From the NCBI RefSeq assembly GCF_002277815.1, contig NZ_NKJI01000019.1:1-64000 (forward strand): DNA of 64,000 nucleotides, in the 5' to 3' direction. The notes beneath the pieces are model-generated. The model was not told the origin of the DNA. It made no database searches and saw only the letters and a list, made by a program, of their open reading frames with translations. The first letter of the stretch is position 1. Every line of letters begins with the position of its first letter. This DNA comes from Pseudomonas sp. ERMR1:02. GTDB lineage: Bacteria > Pseudomonadota > Gammaproteobacteria > Pseudomonadales > Pseudomonadaceae. Of the stretch, positions 43,596 to 52,261 are shown one piece after another. The translations under genes were made by a program, and so were the position numbers.

Positions 43596-44825
43596 TCAAA
43601 CACCATCAATTGTGGCCAATGCCACCCGCAACCGCCCCGCACTCGCCCGCGGGCAATTCAATTGAACCCGCTTAAGCCCCAACCAATCCGCCATCTGCCG
43701 CAGATTGACCGCCAACGCCAGCATCCCTTCGTCATCCAGCCCCTGCTCTTCCTCATGCACCGCATGCACCGCCAACCGGCCCGCGCCCCTTTCAGAGCGC
43801 AGATCAACCCGCGCTGCAATCTGTTCATTGTGCAAAAACGGCAAGACGTAATAGCCATAAACCCGCTTGTCCTGCGGTGTGTAAATCTCCAGCCGGTAGC
43901 GAAAATCGAACAGGCGCTCGGTGCGGCTGCGTTCCCAGATCAGCGAATCGAAAGGTGAAAGCAACGCGCTGGCCTCGACCTTGCGCGGCACCTTGCGCTC
44001 GGGCAGGCAATACGCAGGTTGCCGCCAGCCCTGGACCTCGCAGGAAAGCAACTCGCCCGATTCGACCAATTCCTCAATACGCGGGCGACTGTCAGCTGTG
44101 TTCAAACGGAAATAGTCGCGCAGGTCCCTCTCTGTACCCACGCCCAGCGCGGTCGCCGCATGCAGCAACAAACCTCGCTGGGCCTCGGCCTCGCTGAGTT
44201 GGGGTTGCGCAAGGATTGCCGAGGGAATCACCCGCTCAGGAAGGTCATAAAGCCGCTCGAATCCGCGCCGGCCCGCGACAGTCACTTCACCGGCGGCGAA
44301 CAACCATTCCAGCGCATGTTTTTCCGCGCTCCAGTCCCACCACGGCCCTGCCCGCTCCTGGCGAGTCGAAAGGCTGCCTGCGCCTAGCGCGCCCAGCTCC
44401 CGAACGCAGGCGAGCACCCGGCGAATCGTGTCCTGCTGCTCACGACCAAAACGCGCCATTTGTTGATAAATGTCTTCGCCCCGCGTCGCACGCTGCATAC
44501 GCCAGCGCATCAACGGGTACATCGACAAGGGCAACAGAGAAGCTTCATGGCCCCAATATTCGAACAAGGTGCGACGCCGGCCCTGACCCCAGGCAGCCTG
44601 GTCGAGCAAGTCGCAAGAGTAATTACCAAGGCGGGAAAACAACGGAAGGTAGTGCGAACGCACCACTGCATTGACGGAGTCGATCTGCAAAATGCCCAGC
44701 CGTTCGATCAGTCGGTTGAGCTGAACCGGTTTGATCGTCGCTGGCGGCTGGCGCCCGTTGAATCCTTGGGCAGCCAGCGCCAGACGCCGAGCCTGTTTGA
44801 TGGAGAAGGACAGTGTTGCGGGCAT
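43596..44825 (-). CDS. Winged-helix DNA glycosylase (YcaQ/AlkZ family)
   Basis: 409 aa. Start ATG at 44825, 6 bp after AAGGAG; the ATG at 44831 lies too close to it. HTH_42 domain throughout: LNRLIERLGILQIDSVNAVVRSHYLPLFSRLG near the N-terminus, and a QxQ-type catalytic region QPQLSEAEAQ near residue 230, which in E. coli YcaQ unhooks interstrand crosslinks. Three tandem winged helices are expected. Stand-alone DNA-repair gene. Confidence 0.88.
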   Translation of the reverse strand: MPATLSFSIKQARRLALAAQGFNGRQPPATIKPVQLNRLIERLGILQIDSVNAVVRSHYLPLFSRLGNYSCDLLDQAAWGQGRRRTLFEYWGHEASLLPLSMYPLMRWRMQRATRGEDIYQQMARFGREQQDTIRRVLACVRELGALGAGSLSTRQERAGPWWDWSAEKHALEWLFAAGEVTVAGRRGFERLYDLPERVIPSAILAQPQLSEAEAQRGLLLHAATALGVGTERDLRDYFRLNTADSRPRIEELVESGELLSCEVQGWRQPAYCLPERKVPRKVEASALLSPFDSLIWERSRTERLFDFRYRLEIYTPQDKRVYGYYVLPFLHNEQIAARVDLRSERGAGRLAVHAVHEEEQGLDDEGMLALAVNLRQMADWLGLKRVQLNCPRASAGRLRVALATIDGV

Positions 44826-44889
44826 GAGCATCTCCTTGTCTGCTCGCAACCTACCTCACCGAAAGTCGGTTTGTGTAGTTGGGCGTTAC

Positions 44890-45105
44890 TCATTTATGCA
44901 TCGGATCACTCCAGAACGGCTTGACCGACTCGAACTCCACATCCGCTCGACTCATGCCGATGTCCTTCAGTGCTTCATCACTCAGACTTGCCAGCAACTC
45001 GCGTTCCCGGTGAAGTTCGTACCAGCGACTGAATTTGTGCAGCAGATCGGACACCAGGTGAATCGAGTGTTTTTCGACGGCTTGATGTTCATGTTGACCT
45101 TTCAT
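44890..45105 (-). CDS. DUF1127 small protein
   Basis: 71 aa. The C-terminal half is the DUF1127 signature (WYELHRERELLASLSDEALKDIGMSRADVEFE). Such short basic-helical proteins affect RNA turnover or phosphate/carbon metabolism in alphaproteobacteria; the role in Pseudomonas is unknown. ATG at 45105 with AGGG upstream. It diverges from a LysR gene 95 bp away, which may regulate it. Confidence 0.88.
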   Translation of the reverse strand: MKGQHEHQAVEKHSIHLVSDLLHKFSRWYELHRERELLASLSDEALKDIGMSRADVEFESVKPFWSDPMHK

Positions 45106-45200
45106 CTTGTTGCCCTCCGTTTGGATGGCTTCAGTCTCACCCCAGGCCTAAGATCAATCCAACGAATGTTTCTGATGTCACATATCTCGGAGATTGATGA

Positions 45201-46055
45201 ATGTCTGCCTACCCGAGTATCGATACCGAAGTGCTGCGCACCTTCGTCGCTATCGCCGACCAGGGCGGATTTACCCGCGCCGGCGAACAGGTAAACCGCA
45301 CCCAGTCAGCCGTGAGCATGCAGATGAAGCGGCTGGAAGAAGATGTGTTGCAGCGGCAATTGTTCCAGCGCGACGGCCGGCAAGTGCGGCTAACGGCCGA
45401 AGGCCAGGTATTGCTCGGCTATGCCCGACGCATCCTCAAGTTGCACAGCGAAGTATTCAACACCCTGCGCGAACCGCACATGGTTGGCATGGTGCGTATC
45501 GGAACGCCGGATGATTACGTGATGCGTTTTCTACCGGGGATTCTGCGGCGGTTTGCCCAGTCCTACCCGCTGATCCAGATCGAGGTGCACTGCGAATCAT
45601 CAAAACAACTACTGATGCGTCAGGACCTGGACCTGTCCATCGTCACCCGCGAGCCGGGCAGTGAAATCGGCCAGTTGTTGCGCAAAGAGCGCTTCGTCTG
45701 GGCCGAGGCACAATGCTACAGCGCCCACGAGCAGTCGCCGTTGCCACTGGCGATGTTCAATAGTGATTGCTTCTGCCGATTATGGGCCTGCAATGCCCTG
45801 GATGCCATGGGCCGCGATTACCGCGTGGCCTACAACAGCGACAGTTTGTCGGCGATCATGGCGGTGGTCAGTGCCGGTCTGGCGGTGACCGCGCAACTGG
45901 AAAGCCTGGTCACCCCGGACATGCGCATCCTCGGCGAAGCCGAAGACCTGCCAGTGTTGCCCGAGGCCAGCATCATGCTGGTGCGCAATCTGCACAATCC
46001 GTCTCCGATCACTGAGTGCCTGGCCGAACACATCATCGAAGGCTTCAAACTTTGA
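45201..46055 (+). CDS. LysR-family regulator, LrhA/HexA-like
   Basis: 284 aa. The N-terminal HTH (IDTEVLRTFVAIADQGGFTRAGEQVNRTQSAVSMQMKRLE) closely follows the LrhA/HexA/PecT branch. The effector domain has VRIGTPDDYVMRFLPGILRRF. It likely controls the divergent DUF1127 gene, though distant targets are also possible. Its 3' end overlaps the convergent TauE gene by 11 bp. Confidence 0.87.
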   Translation: MSAYPSIDTEVLRTFVAIADQGGFTRAGEQVNRTQSAVSMQMKRLEEDVLQRQLFQRDGRQVRLTAEGQVLLGYARRILKLHSEVFNTLREPHMVGMVRIGTPDDYVMRFLPGILRRFAQSYPLIQIEVHCESSKQLLMRQDLDLSIVTREPGSEIGQLLRKERFVWAEAQCYSAHEQSPLPLAMFNSDCFCRLWACNALDAMGRDYRVAYNSDSLSAIMAVVSAGLAVTAQLESLVTPDMRILGEAEDLPVLPEASIMLVRNLHNPSPITECLAEHIIEGFKL

Positions 46056-46794
46056 AGGCGAGCATCACCGCGCAGAACACCAGGAAGCCGCAGAACAGTG
46101 CACGCAGCACGCGTTCCGGCATGGCGTGGGCGATCTTCACGCCCCAACTGATGCTCATCAGACCGCCGATTGCCAGAGGCACGCCGATCATCCAGTTCAC
46201 CTGATGGTGCACCGCGTATGTAACCAGGGTCACACCGGTACTCGGCAGGGCCAGCGCCAGCGACAAGCCCTGGGCAACCACTTGGCTGGCGCCGAATACG
46301 CTAGTCAATACAGGCGTCGCCACCACTGCCCCGCCCACACCAAACAGACCGCCCATGGTGCCGGATGCGGCACCGAGCACGCCCAGCCACGGCCATGAAT
46401 AGTTCATCTGCGTAGAAGCCGGTGCACTGGCGAAGAACATGCGCACCAGGTTGTAAGCCGATAGCGCGATCAGGAATGCGACGAAACCTATACGCATGGT
46501 TTGAGCGTCAATGCCCACCGCCCAGATCGAACCAACCCATGCAAAGCAGAAACCCATCGAGGCCAACGGCAGCGCGTGGCGCAATTCGATGCGGTTACGC
46601 TGGTGATAGCGCCACAGCGCAAGCATCACGTTGGGTACCACCATCACCAGTGCCGTACCTTGGGCGATCTGCTGATCGAGACCACACAACACGCCCAGCA
46701 GAGGAATGGCGATTAAACCACCACCGATACCGAAAATCCCACCGAGGGTGCCCAAGGCGGCGCCGAAGACCAGGTACATCAGGAACTCAATCAC
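46045..46794 (-). CDS. TauE/SafE-family anion exporter
   Basis: 249 aa when started at the GTG at 46794 (MIEFLMYLVFG), after GAAGGGG. The frame is open to 46821, but that part is unsupported. Seven to eight membrane helices arise as an internal duplication, each half carrying the family repeat: LGGIFGIGGGLIAIPLL and MGGLFGVGGAVVATPVL. Family members export sulfite, sulfoacetate or related anions. It diverges from the LysR gene at 46906, its probable regulator. Confidence 0.88.
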   Translation of the reverse strand: MIEFLMYLVFGAALGTLGGIFGIGGGLIAIPLLGVLCGLDQQIAQGTALVMVVPNVMLALWRYHQRNRIELRHALPLASMGFCFAWVGSIWAVGIDAQTMRIGFVAFLIALSAYNLVRMFFASAPASTQMNYSWPWLGVLGAASGTMGGLFGVGGAVVATPVLTSVFGASQVVAQGLSLALALPSTGVTLVTYAVHHQVNWMIGVPLAIGGLMSISWGVKIAHAMPERVLRALFCGFLVFCAVMLAFKV

Positions 46795-46905
46795 TGCATT
46801 TTCCCCTTCATATTCAGGCAATTGATCCTACGCAGTTGGCGCTGGCGGGGAAACGCACAGCAACGCACAATGGCTATGCCAATCTCGCATAGGCAAGAGT
46901 GCATC

Positions 46906-47861
46906 ATGAATCCCAACCAACTGACCGACCAATTGAGCCTGTTTCTGGACGTGCTGGAAACCGGCAGCTTTTCCGCCGCCTCGCGCCGCCATCCACTTAC
47001 ACCTTCGGCGGTGGCACGGCGGATCGACAGCCTGGAAAGCGCGGTCGGCAGCCAATTGTTCATTCGCAGCACCCACGCGGTACGCGCCACCCCGCAGGCC
47101 TGGCATTTGCCGAGCGCGCGCGGCGGATCGTCGCTGAGTTACGCTTGGCCAGGGCCGAAGCAGTGTCCCTCAGCAGCGCGCCAGAAGGTTTGATTCGGGT
47201 GGATGCGCCGGCAGCGTTCGGTCGACGGCATCTGGCACCGGTGATCGCTGATTTTCTGATGCTCTACCCCGGCCTCGACGTGCAACTGCACCTGATCGAC
47301 AGTTTTGTCGACACGCAGGGCTTGAACCTCGGCAAGGTCGATCTGGTCCTGCGCGCCGGGCTATTGGCCGACACCCGGTTGGTGGCCACACCGCTGGCGA
47401 GCATTGTGCGTATCGCCTGCGCCAGCCCTGACTATTTGCAGCGCCGCGGAGTGCCGAGTGAGCCGGCGCAGTTGATTGAACACGACGGCCTCGACTGGGA
47501 CGGCCTGGCCCCATCTTTCGCCTGGCGCTTCGAACGGGACGGCCAGATGCATTTGCACCGCCCGTCGCGCGTACGCATGAGCGCCAACAATGCCGAAGCA
47601 CTGGTCTGCGGCGCACTGGCCGGGTTGGGCATTGCGCACTTGCCGACCTGGCTGGCCAGTGAATATTTGTTGCGTGGCGAACTGCTGCCCCTGTTCTGCG
47701 AAAACGGCCTAACCAAACCGGAACGCACCGGGATCTATGCCTTGCGTCTGGAGCAGCAGCCCAATTCCCGCAGTCGCCTGCTGCTGGAATACCTGAAGAC
47801 CCGTTTCAGCCCGATCCCTCCTTGGGATCTGGTGCTGCAAACCCATCTAGGTCGCCACTAG
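46906..47861 (+). pseudogene. LysR-family regulator, one frameshift as given
   Basis: 318 aa after restoring one G near 47094 (HAVRATP-AGLAFAERARRIV). The start ATG at 46906 has AGAG upstream. HTH: LSLFLDVLETGSFSAASRRHPLTPSAVARRIDSLE. The effector domain (VDAPAAFGRRHLAPVIADF) is of the CrgA/DmlR-like type with GLGIAHLPTWL near the C-terminus. Divergent from the TauE gene, suggesting it regulates that exporter in response to its substrate. Confidence 0.83.
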
Positions 47862-47930
47862 TCTAGAATTGTCTGGTGCATTAAAAATTTGCCCGCTAGA
47901 TTCATGACGATCACTGATCAAGGCTTCGAA

Positions 47931-48392
47931 ATGACCACCGAGCGCAACATCCCGGACAACTGCGACGACCTGCTGCTGGACAACCAGGCCTGCTTCGCCT
48001 TGCATTCCACTTCGCTGATGATGACCAAGGTCTACAAACCCTTGCTGCAGGCCTTGGGCCTGACTTATCCACAGTACCTGGCGATGATGGTGCTGTGGGA
48101 ACAGGACGGCTTGACCGTGGGCGAAATCAGCGCCCGCCTGTTGACCGATCCCGGCTCGCTCACGCCGCTGCTCAAACGCCTGGAAGCCGAAGGTTTGTTA
48201 AGCCGCACCCGCAGCCGTGAAGATGAGCGCGTGGTGATCGTCGAACTCACCGAACAAGGCCGCGCCTTGCGCGACAAGGCGCGGGACATTCCCCAGTGCA
48301 TCCTCGGCGCAAGTGGCATGACGCTGGAGCGGCTGCAAAAGCTGCAAGGGGAACTGCAGGAGCTGCGTCGGCATTTGCAAGACAGCCTGTGA
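47931..48392 (+). CDS. ohrR: Organic hydroperoxide-sensing MarR regulator OhrR
   Basis: 153 aa from the ATG at 47931, which follows AAGG. The ATG at 47904 has no ribosome site. Reactive Cys in LLDNQACFALHSTS; the conserved Tyr partners are in KVYKPLLQALGLTYPQYLAMMVLW; winged helix LTDPGSLTPLLKRLE / RSREDERVV. Oxidation of Cys releases DNA and derepresses ohr, located 330 bp downstream on the same strand behind a REP doublet. Confidence 0.93.
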   Translation: MTTERNIPDNCDDLLLDNQACFALHSTSLMMTKVYKPLLQALGLTYPQYLAMMVLWEQDGLTVGEISARLLTDPGSLTPLLKRLEAEGLLSRTRSREDERVVIVELTEQGRALRDKARDIPQCILGASGMTLERLQKLQGELQELRRHLQDSL

Positions 48393-48415
48393 TTTTTAAT
48401 TCACCACAAATCAAG

Positions 48416-48505
48416 TGTGGGAGCGGGCTTGCTCGCGAATGCGGTGTGTCATTCAGCAGTTGTGTTGGCTGACACACCGCATTCGCGAGCAAGCCCGCTC
48501 CCACA
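48416..48505. repeat. REP doublet with 36-bp perfect arms
   Basis: Arms 48416-48451 and 48470-48505 are exact reverse complements (core GGGAGCGGGCTTGCTCGCGAA), with an 18-bp spacer. The longest perfect inverted repeat I see in the window, located between ohrR and ohr. Confidence 0.9.
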
Positions 48506-48629
48506 TTTGCCATCCTTCAAAAATATTTCCCTCTGAAAAGCAGTCCTTTACAGCTCTATCTCGATGCTTTCAGAGAAGCTCATTCGTCCCCCCAAACATT
48601 CGTTCGGGATTTTTCTCAAAATTTATATT

Positions 48630-48692
48630 GCGCACTAAACATTTGCGCGATACATTCATTTCGCACTTATTTAGCGCGCAAACATTTAGCGC
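48630..48692 (+). promoter_or_regulatory. Paired GCGC-AAACATTT-GCGC motifs upstream of ohr
   Basis: Two 19-bp elements, 48630-48648 and 48674-48692, both beginning and ending in GCGC and sharing the core AAACATTT, 44 bp apart (about four helical turns). They lie 30-92 bp before the ohr start, where OhrR would be expected to act. The sequence is unlike the AATTGT box. Confidence 0.5.
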
Positions 48693-48721
48693 AAAAATCA
48701 AACCCGAACGAGGCCTTCACC

Positions 48722-49141
48722 ATGCAAACTCTCTACACCGCAATCGCAACTTCCACTGGTGGCCGTGACGGTCGTGCGATTTCCAGTGACAACATTCTCG
48801 ACGTCAAACTCGCCACTCCGAAAGAGCTCGGCGGTGCTGGCGGTGCGGCGACCAACCCTGAGCAACTGTTCGCAGCCGGCTATTCAGCCTGCTTCATCGG
48901 CGCATTGAAATTCGTCGCCAGCCAGACCAAACGCAAAATTCCGGATGACGCCTCGATCACCGCCCATGTCGGCATCGGCCAGATCCCTGGCGGCTTTGGT
49001 CTGGATATCGACCTGCACATCAGCCTGCCGGGGCTTGAACAAGCCGATGCACAAACTCTGGTCGACGCTGCACACCTGGTCTGCCCGTACTCCAACGCAA
49101 CCCGTGGAAACGTCGAAGTGCGTCTGCACGTGACCGTCTAA
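48722..49141 (+). CDS. ohr: Organic hydroperoxide resistance protein Ohr
   Basis: 139 aa, standard length. Both catalytic cysteines are present (FAAGYSACFIGAL and HLVCPYSNATRGN), with GGRDGRA and NPEQLF at the N-terminus. It reduces organic and fatty-acid hydroperoxides using lipoylated proteins as reductant. Controlled by OhrR upstream. A secreted esterase gene starts 31 bp later on the same strand and may be co-transcribed. Confidence 0.95.
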   Translation: MQTLYTAIATSTGGRDGRAISSDNILDVKLATPKELGGAGGAATNPEQLFAAGYSACFIGALKFVASQTKRKIPDDASITAHVGIGQIPGGFGLDIDLHISLPGLEQADAQTLVDAAHLVCPYSNATRGNVEVRLHVTV

Positions 49142-49172
49142 CCGCTGCTGCCCACTCAGGCCCGAACAGGAA

Positions 49173-50189
49173 ATGAATATGAACACTTTCGGCAAAGTTT
49201 TGACCGGTACTCTTCTCGCCCTGTCTGTCCATAGCGCATTCGCCGGCGACGTTGAACACACCACCCAGGCGTTTCTCGATGTGTTGAATGCCGGCACCGG
49301 CAAACCCATGGAACAGATGACGCCCAAAGATGCCCGCGCCGTGCTGGTGGGCGCGCAGGCCGGGGTGAAGCTGACGCTGCCAAAAGCCGATGTCAGCGAG
49401 AAGACCATCCAGGTCGATGGCCAACCGCTTAGCCTGACTATCGTCCGGCCGGCGGGGGTCAAAGGCGAGCTGCCAGTGTTCATGTTCTTCCACGGCGGCG
49501 GCTGGGTACTGGGAGACTTCCCGACCCATGAGCGGCTGGTTCGTGACCTGGTCGTGGGTTCGGGCGCAGCGGCGGTTTTCGTCAACTACACGCCGTCGCC
49601 GGAAGCGCACTACCCGGTGGCGATCAACCAGGCTTATGCCGCGACCAAGTGGGTGGCCGAGCACGGTAAAGAGATCAACGTCGATGGCAAGCGCCTGGCC
49701 GTGGCCGGCAACAGTGTTGGCGGCAACATGGCGGCTGTGGTCGCGCTGATGGCAAAAGACAAAGGCACTCCATCGATCAAGTTCCAGGTGCTGCTGTGGC
49801 CGGTGACCGATGCCAACTTCGAGACAGCCTCCTACAACCAGTTCGCCGAAGGGCACTTCCTCAGCAGGAACATGATGAAGTGGTTCTGGGACAACTACAC
49901 CACCGATCCCAAACAGCGGAACGAGATTTACGCCTCGCCGTTGCGGGCAACCCCTGCGCAACTCAAGGGCCTGCCACCGGCACTGGTGCAGACGGCCGGT
50001 GCCGACGTTCTGCGCGATGAAGGTGAAGCCTACGCCCGCAAACTCGACGAAGCCGGTGTGCCCGTGACCTCGGTTCGCTACAACGGCATGATCCACGACT
50101 ACGGCTTGCTCAATGTGGTGAGCCAGGTGCCGGCGGTGCGTTCGGCGATGCTGCAGGCGTCCGAAGAGCTCAAGCAACATCTGAAGTAA
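49173..50189 (+). CDS. Exported alpha/beta hydrolase (HSL-family esterase)
   Basis: 338 aa. Signal peptide at about residues 1-24 (GTLLALSVHSAFAG), so periplasmic or secreted. HSL-type signature: oxyanion HGGGWVLGD, nucleophile elbow GNSVGGNMAA, the acid in TAGADVLRDEGEAY and His in GMIHDYGLL. A carboxylesterase for short esters. Closeness to ohr suggests induction by organic hydroperoxides, as inference. Confidence 0.9.
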   Translation: MNMNTFGKVLTGTLLALSVHSAFAGDVEHTTQAFLDVLNAGTGKPMEQMTPKDARAVLVGAQAGVKLTLPKADVSEKTIQVDGQPLSLTIVRPAGVKGELPVFMFFHGGGWVLGDFPTHERLVRDLVVGSGAAAVFVNYTPSPEAHYPVAINQAYAATKWVAEHGKEINVDGKRLAVAGNSVGGNMAAVVALMAKDKGTPSIKFQVLLWPVTDANFETASYNQFAEGHFLSRNMMKWFWDNYTTDPKQRNEIYASPLRATPAQLKGLPPALVQTAGADVLRDEGEAYARKLDEAGVPVTSVRYNGMIHDYGLLNVVSQVPAVRSAMLQASEELKQHLK

Positions 50190-50200
50190 CACCGATCACC

Positions 50201-50303
50201 CTGTAGGAGCGAGCCTGCTCGCGATGGACGCCCAGACAACGCGGGCATTCAGATAGCCGCGCGTTATCGTTAACGACCATCGCGAGCAGGCTCGCTCCCA
50301 CAG
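50201..50303. repeat. REP doublet
   Basis: CTGTAGGAGCGAGCCTGCTCGCGATGG and CCATCGCGAGCAGGCTCGCTCCCACAG inverse arms, with about 48 bp between that contain a further GCGGG/CCGCG stem. Confidence 0.85.
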
Positions 50304-50329
50304 GGGATTAGGGTGTTCCCGACAGGCAC

Positions 50330-50360
50330 AAAAAAGCCCGACTCAATGGTCGGGCTTTTT
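50330..50360. terminator. Bidirectional rho-independent terminator
   Basis: AAAAAAGCCCGAC-tcaatg-GTCGGGCTTTTT between the convergent esterase and efp genes. Confidence 0.9.
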
Positions 50361-50377
50361 CATTCCTGAAGCTGTGC

Positions 50378-50947
50378 TTATTTAGCACGGCCTTTGTAGG
50401 AACCGCCTTCGCGGGTATCGATCTCGATCATGTCGCCGATTTCGATGAAGTCAGCAACCGACAGCTCGGTACCGTTCTTCAGTTTGGCAGGCTTCATCAC
50501 CTTGCCGGAAGTGTCGCCGCGAGCGGAACCTTCGGTGTAGTCAACCTGACGCACGATAGTGGTCGGCAGCTCTACGGAAACCAGACGCTCTTCGAAGAAG
50601 ATCGCTTCGCAAACATCGGTCATGCCTTCTTCAACGAAAGGCAGAACGGCTTCGATGTCTTCAGCGTTCAGCTCGTACATGGTGTAGTCGGTGGTGTCCA
50701 TGAACGTGTAGGTGTCGCCGCTGATGAAGGACAGGGTCGCTTCTTTACGGTCGAGGATTACGTCGTCCAGTTTGTCGTCGGCGCTGTAAACGATCTCGGT
50801 CTTGTAACCGGTCAGCAGGTTTTTCAGCTTGGTCTTCATGATCGCGCTGTTACGACCCGACTTGGTGAATTCAGCTTTCTGAACCAGCCAAGGATCGTTT
50901 TCGAGACGGATCACGGTCCCGGGTTTCAGTTCTTTACCAGTTTTCAT
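50378..50947 (-). CDS. efp: Translation elongation factor P
   Basis: 189 aa, three beta-barrel KOW/OB domains. It relieves ribosome stalling at polyproline. The tip of the first-domain loop is KSGRNSA with Arg at position 32, the form that is rhamnosylated by EarP; that enzyme is encoded directly upstream. Lysine-type modification (EpmAB) is therefore not expected. Start ATG at 50947. Confidence 0.97.
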   Translation of the reverse strand: MKTGKELKPGTVIRLENDPWLVQKAEFTKSGRNSAIMKTKLKNLLTGYKTEIVYSADDKLDDVILDRKEATLSFISGDTYTFMDTTDYTMYELNAEDIEAVLPFVEEGMTDVCEAIFFEERLVSVELPTTIVRQVDYTEGSARGDTSGKVMKPAKLKNGTELSVADFIEIGDMIEIDTREGGSYKGRAK

Positions 50948-50995
50948 TGCGAATATCCGAATTTGGATGGGATTTACAAAAATCTAGGCCGCGTA

Positions 50996-52138
50996 TCATA
51001 TCCAATTTACATAAAACTGTACCAGCGCTGCGGCAAGATCGGCCTGCGAGGCCTGTTCCAGACACCACGTCTCGGCGTGTTTTTGCAGCTCCGGCCAGTG
51101 TTTGCGGGTGGATTGCCAGTGGTCCGTCATATTGTCACCGGCATTCCATGCTCGCCAAAGACCGCTGATCGCGTCGCGCGCCGGTTCCGACAGACTGCTC
51201 ACATACAACCCGAGGAAGGCTTCAAGTTTGTCCAGATGAACGTCTTCCTCCTGCTGATAGATGTGCCAGAGCAACGGGCGCGCTGCCCACTGGGCGCGGA
51301 CAAAGGAGTCCTCACCGCGAACGGCGTTGAAATCACAGCTCCACAGCAACTGGTCATACTGGTCCTGTCGGACGAACGGCAATACTTGCACAGTCAGGGC
51401 ATCACGCACATGCAGCGCACCGGCCGCCAGCCCCCTCACCCCGAGCCATTGCTCGACATCGCCGAGGATCCGCCCTTCAGGTACCAGCAAATGAGTGGGC
51501 GTCGAATCGCCCACCAGCGCGTCCAGCCAACTGGCCAGCCCCGCATTTTCGTAGGCAAACAGCGAGATCAATTGCGCGCCCTGGGCAGGATTAACCCCCA
51601 GACCTAGCAGGAACTCGCGCTGCATTTCGGGGCTTTGCTGAAACGTGCGGCGCCGCTCGAGCAATCCTCTTTCACGCAATAAGCCTCCCGTGCCTTTCTG
51701 GAACCCCGGAAAGAAGAAGAACTTTTGCACGTGTTTGTACTTCACCGATGGCAAGCCGTGGCAGCCGATAACCCAGTCCTCGGCACTCAAGTAATCGAGG
51801 TTCATCCACAGCGGCGTTTTTTCCCGTTCAGCCATGGCGTCCATATAGGCACCTGGCAACTGGCAGGCGAACGCAGCGATCACCACCTCCGCGGCTTCAG
51901 CCGGTTGCCAGTCGGTCGCCCAGTGCCGCACTTCGACGCCCTGCTGCCATTGTTGCGAGGTGTGGATATCGATTTCCGGGCACATGCGCTCGAAGGCGCG
52001 CAGGTCATCGACCCACAAACGCACCGTCACCCCATGTTCGGCAACCAGTTGCCGGGCCAGACGCCAGGTCACGCCGATGTCGCCGAAGTTGTCGACCACG
52101 GTGCAAAAAATATCCCAGCGGGTTTTCATCATAGGCAT
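50996..52138 (-). CDS. earP: EF-P arginine rhamnosyltransferase
   Basis: 380 aa. GT-B glycosyltransferase that attaches rhamnose from dTDP-rhamnose to Arg32 of EF-P. The N-terminal domain opens with WDIFCTVVDNFGDIGVTWRLARQL, holding the catalytic Asp pair region. The C-terminal donor site has RGEDSFVRAQWAARPLLWHIYQQ. ATG codons at 52138, 52132 and 52129 are all possible; GGAA spacing favours the first. 48 bp upstream of efp in the same direction. Confidence 0.95.
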   Translation of the reverse strand: MPMMKTRWDIFCTVVDNFGDIGVTWRLARQLVAEHGVTVRLWVDDLRAFERMCPEIDIHTSQQWQQGVEVRHWATDWQPAEAAEVVIAAFACQLPGAYMDAMAEREKTPLWMNLDYLSAEDWVIGCHGLPSVKYKHVQKFFFFPGFQKGTGGLLRERGLLERRRTFQQSPEMQREFLLGLGVNPAQGAQLISLFAYENAGLASWLDALVGDSTPTHLLVPEGRILGDVEQWLGVRGLAAGALHVRDALTVQVLPFVRQDQYDQLLWSCDFNAVRGEDSFVRAQWAARPLLWHIYQQEEDVHLDKLEAFLGLYVSSLSEPARDAISGLWRAWNAGDNMTDHWQSTRKHWPELQKHAETWCLEQASQADLAAALVQFYVNWI

Positions 52139-52261
52139 TTCAGGTTCCCGTTGGCAAAGGCAGCGATTGTCCGCATAAATTACCCCGCGCAGAAGAGCCG
52201 ACGACGATTAATCTTCGTGCGACAATCGCCACTTGCCCGCGACCACCGCCAGGAGGCAGCC

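Noticed and set aside
49020..50192. 390-codon open frame antisense to the esterase and ohr end
   Set aside because: Spans two real genes on the other strand and has no family features.
383..50303. CRISPR array made of the repeated palindromes
   Set aside because: The copies are kilobases apart, are inverted pairs between genes and have no regular spacers or cas genes.
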